Origin: Parasporobacterium sp.
GTDB lineage: Bacteria; Bacillota; Clostridia; Lachnospirales; Lachnospiraceae
Length of the DNA stretch: 40,513 bases
Direction: 5' to 3'
NCBI GenBank assembly: GCA_017459985.1
Contig: JAFUBX010000024.1
Location: 1 to 40,513 of the forward strand
Under the pieces are notes generated by a model. It did not search any database. It saw only the letters and a program-made list of their open reading frames with translations, and was not told where the DNA came from. The position numbers and the translations under genes are program-made. Of the stretch, positions 25,332 to 32,172 are shown piece after piece (position 1 is the first letter of the stretch; each line of letters opens with the position of its first letter).

Positions 25332-25657
25332 AATATGTTAGGAAGCATATACAAAGCATAAAGAAAATGGTTCATTCATTAGATTTTATCCTAATAGCAA
25401 GGCGTAATAAAGATGAAAGGGACAGACTTCTAACTTGCCTTTCAAGTGATTCTGATTGTGAAACTGTTATTGGCAGAAATAAGCTGATATTTAATCATGT
25501 ATCACAAGAAGTAATTGTAACAAAGAAAGCAGATAAAGACCTTTTTTCAAGTAAAATATTAGACTGCAGAATGTCATTTGATGACTTGCGCAGATTGTTA
25601 GATGGTAATTATGATGATATTAAAAGCTTTGAATGGCTAAGAGTAATAGACGAATAG
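25328..25657 (+). CDS. Hypothetical protein, 109 residues
   Basis: No family is recognised. It is a charged, AT-rich frame with a basic N-terminus (MKYVRKHIQSIKK) and an acidic C-terminus (DDLRRLLDGNYDDIKSFEW). It overlaps the preceding gene by 4 bp. Its last bases coincide with the right 14-bp direct repeat, which marks the edge of the inserted segment. A small two-protein orphan module with the gene before it is possible. Confidence 0.55.
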   Translation: MKYVRKHIQSIKKMVHSLDFILIARRNKDERDRLLTCLSSDSDCETVIGRNKLIFNHVSQEVIVTKKADKDLFSSKILDCRMSFDDLRRLLDGNYDDIKSFEWLRVIDE

Positions 25658-25669
25658 ACCAATTACAAC
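25656..25669 (+). repeat. Right 14-bp direct repeat flanking a 2.3-kb cassette
   Basis: AGACCAATTACAAC is identical to 23380-23393. In the reductase frame it lies in the expected N-terminal codons NRPITTLF, but the preceding codon is ACG rather than ATG and a stop lies just before it. Confidence 0.7.
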
Positions 25670-25676
25670 CTTATTT

Positions 25677-26327
25677 ATGCTGATGTCCGTGGATGGAAAA
25701 ATCAGTACAGGCGCTACAGATGACCGGGATGTGGATAAGGATTTCCCTGCTATCACCGGCCTGAAAGAAGGACTGCATCATTATTATGAAATAGAGCAGA
25801 CTACGGACCTGTGGTCGTTCAATACTGGACGGGTCCAGGCAAAAGTAGGCGTGAACGAAAAAACGATGCCGAACAGGACGCCTGTCTCTTTTGTGATTCT
25901 GGATAACACGCATCTGACAGAGCATGGGGTCAGATATCTGTGCGCATTGTCAAAGCAGTTTGTTCTGATAACTACCAATGCTTCGCATCCGGCATTTTCT
26001 GCTCATGATGATAATCTTGAAATCATTTATCAGGATACATTGTCCCTGAAAGATGCCTTGAAATGTCTGAAAAACAGGTATGGGTGCGACAGGTTGACCG
26101 TTCAATCCGGCGGGACGGTAAACAGTCTGTTTCTCCGGGAAAAGTTGTTCGATTACGTAGATATTGTTGTGGCACCGGTATTGATAGGTGGAAAGGACAC
26201 ATCAACGCTTATTGACGGGCAGGCAGTCACAACAGAAAAAGACCTTGAAAAACTGGGAATACTGGAATTGATAGAATGCTGCCCACTCAAGAACTCCTAT
26301 ATCAGGCTTAGATACAGGGTAATATAG
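25677..26327 (+). CDS. RibD C-terminal/dihydrofolate-reductase-like protein with displaced start
   Basis: The product is 216 residues from the ATG at 25677. It has MSVDGKIS at its start, a central TVQSGGTVNSLFL, and VDIVVAPVLIGGKDTSTL, all typical of the RibD-C NADPH-dependent reductase fold. Family members normally begin some ten residues earlier, and the in-frame codons before this ATG do read NRPITTLF, preceded by ACG instead of ATG. So the natural start seems lost, and a new internal ATG, without a clear ribosome site, would remove the first strand. It may be inactive. It is followed 11 bp later by a methyltransferase. Confidence 0.75.
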   Translation: MLMSVDGKISTGATDDRDVDKDFPAITGLKEGLHHYYEIEQTTDLWSFNTGRVQAKVGVNEKTMPNRTPVSFVILDNTHLTEHGVRYLCALSKQFVLITTNASHPAFSAHDDNLEIIYQDTLSLKDALKCLKNRYGCDRLTVQSGGTVNSLFLREKLFDYVDIVVAPVLIGGKDTSTLIDGQAVTTEKDLEKLGILELIECCPLKNSYIRLRYRVI

Positions 26328-26338
26328 AGAAGGTTGAT

Positions 26339-27091
26339 ATGTATACATTAAAGAAATTTGACGGACGTGCAGAAGACTATACCACCGGCAGACCAGGCTA
26401 CGCACAGGAATTAATCGAATATCTGTATACCCGGTTTGGAATTTCAGATGAATCCGTCATCGCGGATATCGGTTCGGGAACGGGAAAGTTTGCCAGATAT
26501 CTGCTTGACCGGGGCAGTGAAGTGTACTGTGTAGAACCCAATCCGGATATGCGTCATGTGGCAGAACGGGAACTGAACGGATATACGAATTTCCATTCTG
26601 TCATCGGGACAGCAGAAAATACAATGTTGGAAACCGGCTCTGTGGATTATATTACCGTTGCCCAGGCATTTCACTGGTTCGATGTGGCATCATTCCGGCA
26701 GGAATGCCGGAGAATCATGAAAAAACAGGGGACAGTATTTCTGGTGTGGAACGCAAGAATACCGGAGGACGCTTTTAATCAGGAAGTGCAGAAACTGAAT
26801 ACGATATACTGTCCGAATTTTAAAGGATTCAACGGCGGGATTAAAAAAGATGACCAGCGAATCAGGGAATTCTTTTGCGGTGATTATGATTATCGGACAT
26901 TTGATAATCCTTTGTTTTTAGACCGGGGGAAATTCATTGCCAGGTGTCTGTCCAGTTCGTATTCCCTGAAAGAAGGAGATGCCGGGTATGAACAATACCT
27001 GAAGGCAATGAACGAAGTATTTGACCAATATGAAAAGAACGGGATTGTATCCATAGCAAATCAGTCTGTCGTGTACATTGGAAAAGTATAA
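26339..27091 (+). CDS. Class I SAM-dependent methyltransferase
   Basis: The product is 250 residues. The SAM-binding glycine loop is ADIGSGTGKF (about residues 42-51), followed by an acidic strand end YCVEPNPDM and a motif IV-like VDYITVAQAFHWFD. This is a Methyltransf_11-type enzyme of unknown substrate. GAAGG lies about 6 bp before the ATG. The N-terminus FDGRAEDYTTGRPGY is typical of the group. It follows the reductase closely and may share its transcript. Confidence 0.85.
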   Translation: MYTLKKFDGRAEDYTTGRPGYAQELIEYLYTRFGISDESVIADIGSGTGKFARYLLDRGSEVYCVEPNPDMRHVAERELNGYTNFHSVIGTAENTMLETGSVDYITVAQAFHWFDVASFRQECRRIMKKQGTVFLVWNARIPEDAFNQEVQKLNTIYCPNFKGFNGGIKKDDQRIREFFCGDYDYRTFDNPLFLDRGKFIARCLSSSYSLKEGDAGYEQYLKAMNEVFDQYEKNGIVSIANQSVVYIGKV

Positions 27092-27124
27092 AACAGGACA
27101 AAGGAATTCTCTCTTTTTTGGTAA

Positions 27125-27160
27125 ATACTGCAGATTGCTGCAGACTGAAATCTGCAGTAT
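27125..27160. other. Perfect 12-bp inverted repeat after the methyltransferase gene
   Basis: ATACTGCAGATT (27125-27136) and AATCTGCAGTAT (27149-27160) enclose a 12-nt loop that itself holds CTGCAG. No T-tract follows on either strand. It stands just before the composite repeat region. Confidence 0.5.
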
Positions 27161-27300
27161 ACTCCGCTCGCAAGGTCTTAAGAATCATACTATGTAGCCT
27201 GTAAAGCATCGTTTCCATACGAATCTAAATTCAAAATTCCATCGATGCCATACACAGACGATAGAAAAAATAACTGAATAAACACCCGAAAAAACCAATG

Positions 27301-27340
27301 AAGACCTTGCGTCGGACGACTCCGACCAGGGTCTTTTTTT
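27301..27340 (+). terminator. Terminator hairpin in repeat unit A (first tandem copy)
   Basis: AAGACC/GGTCTT and GTCGGA/TCCGAC form a two-part stem followed by seven T residues. It could end transcripts of the methyltransferase region. Confidence 0.65.
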
Positions 27341-27850
27341 GACCCTGAAGAAAAAAGAGGCTGGATAAGTAAAGCAACGAACCATACGCCATCATACCCG
27401 TCAAACAACGAACCATACGATGCCTTACATACCCCAAAAACGTTGATTTTCCAATGTTTAACGCACATCCAACAAAGAGAGAAGAAGGGAAGGAAAAGGC
27501 AAAAGACCGGGCAGAACGAAGTGAAACGGAGCGAGAATGTAGGGGGATGTAAGGCGTCGGGGCTGTACAGGACGGTGGTGTAAGGCGTCGATGATTTACG
27601 AAGCAGGTGAGGTAGGGCGTCGATGCTTTACGAAGCTGGAGAGGTAGGATGACGATGCTTTACGTGGCCTTGCAGTCGGAGGACGAAATGGAAGAGAAAA
27701 ATTGAATCGGGATGGAAAAGCGGAGTGTAAAGGCACATTTGATTGTAGCCTGTAAAGCATCGTTTCCATACGAATCTAAATTCAAAATTCCATCGATGCC
27801 TTACACAAAAACATAGAAAATAACTGAATAAGACACAGAAAAAAATGAAG

Positions 27851-27890
27851 AAGACCTTGCGTCGGACGACTCCGACTCAGGGTCTTTTTT
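27851..27890 (+). terminator. Terminator hairpin in repeat unit A (second tandem copy)
   Basis: This has the same stem as the copy at 27301 and a run of six T residues. Confidence 0.65.
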
Positions 27891-28377
27891 ATTTTCCTGA
27901 ATGAAGAAGACCTTGGACAAGTAAAGCATCGAACCATACGTCGCCAGACCAGTCAAGCAACGAACCATACGATGCCTTACAATCCCCAAAAACGTTGATT
28001 TTCCAATGCTTAACGCACATCCAACGATGAGAAAAGAAGGGAAGGAAAAGGTACCGGACCGGACGGACCGTAGTGGAACGGAGCGAGAATGTAGGGGATG
28101 TAAGGCGTCGGGGCTGTACATGATGGTGGTGTAAGGTGTCGATACTTTACGTGACGGAAAGGTATGGTAACGGTGCTTTACGGGACCTTGCAGTCGGAGG
28201 ATGGGATGGAAAAGATATTTTGAATATTGATGGAAAAGGGGAGTGTGAAGGCACATTGATTGTAGCCTGTAAAGCATCGTTTCCATACGTTCACACTCCA
28301 ACTTTTCCATCGATGCCTTACAACCGTTAATATAAAAACAGAAAAAATAACTGAATAAACACCCGAAAAAACCAAAG

Positions 28378-28417
28378 AAGACCTTGCGTCGGACGATTCC
28401 GACCAGGGTCTTTTTTT
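28378..28417 (+). terminator. Terminator hairpin in repeat unit A (third copy)
   Basis: This has the same stem with one loop-side change (GATTCC for GACTCC) and seven T residues. It faces the 3' end of the convergent DUF1848 gene. Confidence 0.65.
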
Positions 28418-28512
28418 GTTTCTTGAAGTAAGAAAAAATAGTTTCCAGGAGAACGCCAATCAAGTATATAATCGATGAAGCTGCAGGAAATCAGAAATGA
28501 TGAACCTGCTGT

Positions 28513-29457
28513 TTATTTATCTGCCAGTAGAAAATCAAATCTCATCTGCGGATCAATCCAGCTGACCTGCTTTGCCTGATGGATAACATCGTCTTTATAC
28601 AGATGTCCTACCAGAAGCGGCGAGGCCGGGTCGTGATGTTTCATATTCTCCCGGACGACGTTTGGCCTTGTATTGGCGTAACAATATCTGCATAGATGCC
28701 CACAGGTATCGTATTGCCCGATGTCCCCGGTCAGGTAGCAGGCACATTCTTTGCGATTGTTCGGATTGGCCGGGACTGATAGGTTCCTGCCAATGGCTTT
28801 CTCGAAAGTCTGCACTGTCATGCATCCGCTGCAGTCAGCCCCGGTTTCTGCGAGTGACGGATTCTCCCCGCAAGGTTTGAGTACCATCCCGTAATGCATC
28901 GCTATAGTTACAAACTCTTTTGTCAGTCTGACCTGGTCTTCCCACGCAACCGCCTTTGCTTCCGGGTAATTGGTTCTGACTTTCTGATACAGGTCCAGAA
29001 AGCTGATGACGCAGGTATCGGTATACCCGGATAGGGTTTGGCACATATCCGCAAAGGTTTCGATATGCTTCTCCACCGTCCAGACGTCATTAATGATAAT
29101 CGGATCGTATCGCCATCCGATGGAAGGAAGACCGGCCATCTCCGATAACCGGCAGAATGAGTCCATTATCTGTTCTTTTGGCGGGACAGTTGGTTCCATA
29201 TCGAAGCCATACGGGGTGATAGTCACGAACCAATATTGGCCATAGGGTTTAAGCAGGTGCATATATGGAAACATCGGTGCCGGATTTTTCGTACAAAAGC
29301 TGATCATATCAACCACACCCGGATTCAGTTCATATCGGGTGACCGATGTGGGATTGTAAGGGTTCCGGACAAGGACATATCCCTCCAGCAGGCGGTTCGC
29401 AAACCATCTGGAGTAAAAAGCCGGTATATCTGTCCGCATGCCTGTCTGGATAATCAT
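28513..29457 (-). CDS. DUF1848 domain-containing protein
   Basis: The product is 314 residues. It opens with the DUF1848 pattern TDIPAFYSRWFANRLLEGYVLVRNPYNP and continues with FCTKNPAPM and WFVTITPYG. Its C-terminal third is Cys-rich: ADCSGCM, ECACYL and CGHLCRYCYAN. The last resembles a radical-SAM-like CxxxCxxC cluster motif placed at the C-terminus, so an Fe-S cluster is likely. The reaction is not known. It stands alone on the minus strand, with no overlapping neighbours. Confidence 0.85.
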   Translation of the reverse strand: MIIQTGMRTDIPAFYSRWFANRLLEGYVLVRNPYNPTSVTRYELNPGVVDMISFCTKNPAPMFPYMHLLKPYGQYWFVTITPYGFDMEPTVPPKEQIMDSFCRLSEMAGLPSIGWRYDPIIINDVWTVEKHIETFADMCQTLSGYTDTCVISFLDLYQKVRTNYPEAKAVAWEDQVRLTKEFVTIAMHYGMVLKPCGENPSLAETGADCSGCMTVQTFEKAIGRNLSVPANPNNRKECACYLTGDIGQYDTCGHLCRYCYANTRPNVVRENMKHHDPASPLLVGHLYKDDVIHQAKQVSWIDPQMRFDFLLADK

Positions 29458-29595
29458 CGGAAATCCCCTTTAATGCCTGCATTTTTGTATCAGATTATGT
29501 CCGTATCATATCATAAACCCATCAGTCTGTCAGTGATGCAATAAATCTATAAAAAACAAAAGAAATATATCAGCTATTATTCAAATATGTATTCC

Positions 29596-29624
29596 TTGAC
29601 TTGATTCTGGGAGGTATTTACAAT
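29596..29624 (+). promoter_or_regulatory. Promoter ahead of the DUF4250/chimeric-kinase genes
   Basis: TTGACT (29596-29601), a 17-bp spacer and TACAAT (29619-29624) form a good vegetative promoter. The genes at 29754 and 29952 lie downstream with no terminator between. Confidence 0.6.
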
Positions 29625-29671
29625 AAGATTTACACTTCATAATTGTTGCTAAGATGCAAGAGGAGAAAACG

Positions 29672-29731
29672 ATGGTACTTCCAGTCAGACACCCCTGGCT
29701 GAAAGTGGATGAAGATTTTCGGGGCTGTTGA
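29672..29731 (+). CDS. Possible 19-residue leader or remnant peptide
   Basis: AGAGGAG lies 7 bp ahead of an ATG that opens a 19-codon frame (MVLPVRHPWLKVDEDFRGC). The good ribosome site and position just after a promoter suggest it is translated. It may be a leader peptide or the remaining 5' end of a deleted gene. I do not recognise the sequence. Confidence 0.3.
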   Translation: MVLPVRHPWLKVDEDFRGC

Positions 29732-29753
29732 TTAATCATGAGGGCGTGAACAT

Positions 29754-29933
29754 ATGACGAATATTCCACAGGATCCAATTATTTTATATAGTTATCTGAA
29801 TACAATGCTGCGTGATCGTTATCCGTCCCTTGCGGATCTATGTGAAGCAAATGGATTGGATCTCGAGGATATTGTAGAACGACTGAAATCTGCCGGATTT
29901 GAGTATAATGAAAATACTAACCAGTTTCGGTAA
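29754..29933 (+). CDS. DUF4250 domain-containing small protein
   Basis: The product is 59 residues (NIPQDPIILYSYLNTMLRD, PSLADLCEANGLD, then FEYNENTNQF), which matches the whole length of the DUF4250 family as I know it. The function is unknown. AGGGCG lies upstream of the ATG. The next gene starts 18 bp later, so the two are probably one transcript. Confidence 0.72.
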   Translation: MTNIPQDPIILYSYLNTMLRDRYPSLADLCEANGLDLEDIVERLKSAGFEYNENTNQFR

Positions 29934-29951
29934 TATAGGTGGTGGACAGCG

Positions 29952-30701
29952 ATGAACGAAAGAAAAACACAGGAAGAACGTTTGAATATGACACATGAAG
30001 AACAACGTATATGGCTGATCAGGGAGCAGCAGAAAGAAGAAACAGAGCTCAGTCATTATTCCATACCGAAAGATGAGCAGGGCCAGAAGGATCTGCTCCG
30101 TGGACTCATGAATATCTGGGCGCCGAAGACACTTGGCGAGGAGTTCTTAAGAATTCAGGATGAGTATCTGACAGAAGAAAACAGGCTGAAAGGCATTACA
30201 AAACTTGCGGATCTGCCGCGAAAGATTCTGGTTATCGGCAGCCCGGGAGCCGGGAAAAGTACCTTTTCGAGAAAACTCCGGGATAAGACCGGTCTTCCTC
30301 TTTACTATCTGGATATGATCTTCCATAATCCGGATCGGACCACAGTTAGCCGGGGTGACTTTGATGGAAAGCTCTCCGAGATTCTGAATACAAACGAGTG
30401 GATTATCGATGGGAATTATCAGAGGACACTACCACTGCGATTTAAAAATTGCACGGAAGTTTTCTTCTTTGATCTTCCGGTGGATGAGTGTCTGCGAGGA
30501 GCAGAAGCCCGAATAGGTCAGAAGCGTGAAGATATGCCGTGGATCGAGGAAGAATTCGATTCAGAATTCAGGCAGTATATCCTGGATTTTTCAAAGGATC
30601 AGCTTCCGAGGATCTATCAGCTGATAGAACTGTATGCTGATACTAAGAAGATCGTGGTTTTTTATTCCAGACAGGAAGCAGATGCGTGGTTGGAAATCTG
30701 A
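29952..30701 (+). CDS. Chimeric protein: macrodomain-hydrolase N-terminal extension fused to an adenylate-kinase-like P-loop kinase
   Basis: The product is 249 residues. Residues 1 to about 88 match the N-terminal helical extension of zinc-type macrodomain ADP-ribosyl hydrolases (IPKDEQGQKDLLRGLMNI, EEFLRIQDEYLTEE, KGITKLADLP). At about residue 89 this passes directly into KILVIGSPGAGKST, the Walker A start of a small nucleotide-kinase-like family (related to adenylate kinase and FlaR-type topology proteins). It has EWIIDGNYQRTLPLR and a C-terminal helix, and lacks only the kinase start Met. The macrodomain itself is missing; a remnant of its C-terminal half lies at 31708-31947. The kinase part looks complete. 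Whether the fused protein is functional is unknown. Confidence 0.78.
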   Translation: MNERKTQEERLNMTHEEQRIWLIREQQKEETELSHYSIPKDEQGQKDLLRGLMNIWAPKTLGEEFLRIQDEYLTEENRLKGITKLADLPRKILVIGSPGAGKSTFSRKLRDKTGLPLYYLDMIFHNPDRTTVSRGDFDGKLSEILNTNEWIIDGNYQRTLPLRFKNCTEVFFFDLPVDECLRGAEARIGQKREDMPWIEEEFDSEFRQYILDFSKDQLPRIYQLIELYADTKKIVVFYSRQEADAWLEI

Positions 30702-30796
30702 AGAATCTTTGGCTATTAGTATCGAATAAGTAGAGAAAATGCTCATGTAGACTGTTTGAACAAAAGCAAACCGGGTTGTTCCATCTGTTTATCACT

Positions 30797-30830
30797 CTTT
30801 CGATTCGTACTTATTGATTTTTGAAAATAT
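30797..30830 (+). repeat. Imperfect direct repeat, left copy
   Basis: CTTTCGATTCG (30797-30807) and TTTTGAAAATAT (30819-30830) recur at 32037-32047 and 32058-32069 with nearly the same spacing. The pair bounds a 1.24-kb segment with the PIN module and the macrodomain remnant. Confidence 0.45.
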
Positions 30831-30832
30831 TC

Positions 30833-31252
30833 CTATAGGTCAGATTCCTCTAAGATAATATCCAGCATTTGTCTTGGGGTAACCACATAGGGTTTTTCCG
30901 GAAAATGTTTTATATTCCCGGTAACCAGCCAGGCGTCTTCTTCTTTGCGTTCCTCCATAACAACTTCATAAAAGACTCTGTCTTTGGGATCCGGGAGAGG
31001 AATATCAAGCGGCTCCGCATCAACATAAAGGCCATTCTGGCGGAACGCATTTATGATATCTTCTATCAAATCTTCCGGCAGATGAAACTTCGGTCTGGAG
31101 AGGACATCTCGATATTCTGCCTCAATCGCTTCATTCAGAACCGGCGTAATCGGACCATCGAACGCCAGGTCGATAATGCTGCCCGGTACAGAGTGATGCT
31201 TCAGCATTGCTGAAACGAGGACATTGGTATCAATTACTGCGTAGTACTTCAT
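30833..31252 (-). CDS. PIN-domain toxin of a toxin-antitoxin pair
   Basis: The product is 139 residues. It begins YAVIDTNVLVSAML, with the first PIN aspartate, has a conserved Glu in EAEYRDVLSRPKF, and ends with DAWLVTGNIKHFP and VTPRQML, the pattern of the COG1569 putative PIN toxins. These cut RNA with a divalent metal. It lies 6 bp after a RelB-like antitoxin gene, in the usual antitoxin-toxin order, and shares its promoter. Nothing is damaged. Confidence 0.85.
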   Translation of the reverse strand: MKYYAVIDTNVLVSAMLKHHSVPGSIIDLAFDGPITPVLNEAIEAEYRDVLSRPKFHLPEDLIEDIINAFRQNGLYVDAEPLDIPLPDPKDRVFYEVVMEERKEEDAWLVTGNIKHFPEKPYVVTPRQMLDIILEESDL

Positions 31253-31258
31253 AGGCCT

Positions 31259-31537
31259 TTACTTCCTTGCTTCAGCGATTTCAGCATTGATCTCATCCAG
31301 CGACATATCGGAAATACCATACTCCTCGGCAATTCGGCTTGCCCTCTGCAGAGCACGAATACCGGGGTTCTTTTCTTCTTCCAACTTCATGCTGAAAGGA
31401 ATTCCGTTTTCCTGATTCAGTCTGGACATGCACATTCTCAGATATGCAGGAAGTGACATCCCCAGTTTATTAAGGATCTGAACCGATTTGAGTTTTTCAG
31501 TGTCTTCTGTTCTGAATTGAACTAAAGTACTTGCCAT
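31259..31537 (-). CDS. RelB/DinJ-like antitoxin
   Basis: The product is 92 residues, beginning MASTLVQFRTEDTEKLK with a ribbon-helix-helix-like core (LNKLGMSLPAYLRMCM) and an acidic, flexible C-terminus that would wrap the PIN toxin. The ATG at 31537 is chosen because GGAGGT lies 7 bp before it; an ATG five codons earlier would put that ribosome site inside the gene. It has a palindromic operator across its own promoter. Confidence 0.82.
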   Translation of the reverse strand: MASTLVQFRTEDTEKLKSVQILNKLGMSLPAYLRMCMSRLNQENGIPFSMKLEEEKNPGIRALQRASRIAEEYGISDMSLDEINAEIAEARK

Positions 31538-31580
31538 GTCTATTACCTCCAATCAGATGTCAATCTATTTTTTCACTTTT

Positions 31581-31626
31581 ACTATAGCACATAAGCGAAT
31601 CAAATGCAATCATATGATTACATTTG
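31581..31626 (-). promoter_or_regulatory. Promoter with overlapping palindromic operator of the PIN module
   Basis: On the minus strand TTGCAT (31609-31604), a 17-bp spacer and TATAGT (31586-31581) form the promoter. A 26-bp palindrome at 31601-31626 (CAAATG and CATTTG outer arms, ATCATATGAT centre at 31609-31618) covers the -35 box. This suits autorepression by the antitoxin or its complex. Confidence 0.7.
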
Positions 31627-31707
31627 ATGACAAATCCTGATCGGCAACATTGTAGAGCGTGTCTATGTAACCAGAGACGGCAAGAACGAGATCTGCCACA
31701 TTGCAGA

Positions 31708-31947
31708 AACTATCAGGAGCCGACAGGTCATGCCATGATCACGCCGGGTTATAATCTACCCTGTAAATACATTATTCACCCTGTTGGTCCTATCGTACAG
31801 GGATGGCTCACGAAAGAACACGAACGTCTGCTGGCGTCCTGTTACACTTCCTGCCTGAATCTGGCAGCGGAGATCGCGGTGGAAACCGTTCGGAACTGGA
31901 TTGACGAAACAGGAGAAGGCATGAAGCCCAGCTCCAGTTCTCTATAA
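31708..31947 (+). pseudogene. Remnant of a macrodomain ADP-ribosyl hydrolase gene (C-terminal half, internally deleted)
   Basis: The frame encodes NYQEPTGHAMITPGYNLP, then CKYIIHPVGPIVQG, LLASCYTSCLNLAAE and IAVETVRNWIDE. These match the second half of zinc-type macrodomain hydrolases. The family has a block of some 20 or more residues between the LAAE-type helix and the last IAVETVRNW helix. Here they are joined directly, which suggests a deletion between two similar AAE codon runs. The protein's N-terminal extension is found fused to a kinase at 29952. The sequence 31620-31707 before it is not recognised. Confidence 0.72.
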
Positions 31948-32036
31948 TTCATGCTCTTCTGCCGAAAAGTATAGGGATTACGATATCTCTGTTCAATAGT
32001 TTAAGTGAAATGCCGGATCGTGAGTATTCATATATT

Positions 32037-32069
32037 CTTTCGATTCGGCTTTTTTACTTTTGAAAATAT
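32037..32069 (+). repeat. Imperfect direct repeat, right copy
   Basis: This has the same two blocks as 30797-30830. Here the TTGAAA of the second block forms the -35 box of the kinase promoter. Confidence 0.45.
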
Positions 32070-32088
32070 CCTGATATTCGGATATATT
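32060..32088 (+). promoter_or_regulatory. Promoter of the two-component/fumarate-reductase region
   Basis: TTGAAA (32060-32065), a 17-bp spacer and TATATT (32083-32088) lie about 85 bp before the chosen start of the kinase gene. Confidence 0.55.
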
Positions 32089-32172
32089 ATAACGTGTATT
32101 ATTGTATATTTTCGTTCAGCGGAGGATCGTTGTGAAAGGCTATATGTCAGTGACAGAGGGGGATATGCGCCT

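Larger units (their letters stand above)
27193..28417 (+). repeat. Composite tandem non-coding repeat (A-B-C units, about 2.3 copies)
   Basis: A units start at 27193, 27744 and 28261; B units run 27369-27472 and 27921-28027; C units run 27538-27743 and 28092-28260. The period is 551 then 517 bp. The A unit has a stem-loop of about 12 bp (TGTAAAGCATCG with CGATGCCTTACA) around a loop of variable sequence, then a terminator hairpin. B and C carry many more copies of the same roughly 11-bp motif, GTAAAGCATCG or GTAAGGCGTCG, in both orientations. No open frame is kept between copies; apparent minus-strand frames differ in phase. A solo A unit is at 22000. Apart from this nothing is seen between 27092 and 28512. 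Confidence 0.85.

Noticed and set aside
27193-28417. Possible CRISPR array
   Set aside because: The repeats are hundreds of bases long, differ in orientation and spacing, and lack regular 30-40 bp spacers. No cas gene is present.
27190-28463. Several overlapping minus-strand frames of 66-220 codons in the tandem repeat region
   Set aside because: They read the same hairpin repeat in different frames and start or stop at different points in each copy, as expected of non-coding DNA.
22150-31950. The whole low-GC region as one integrative element or prophage
   Set aside because: No integrase, relaxase, phage structural gene, tRNA boundary or att-like long repeat is seen; short repeats bound only parts of it.
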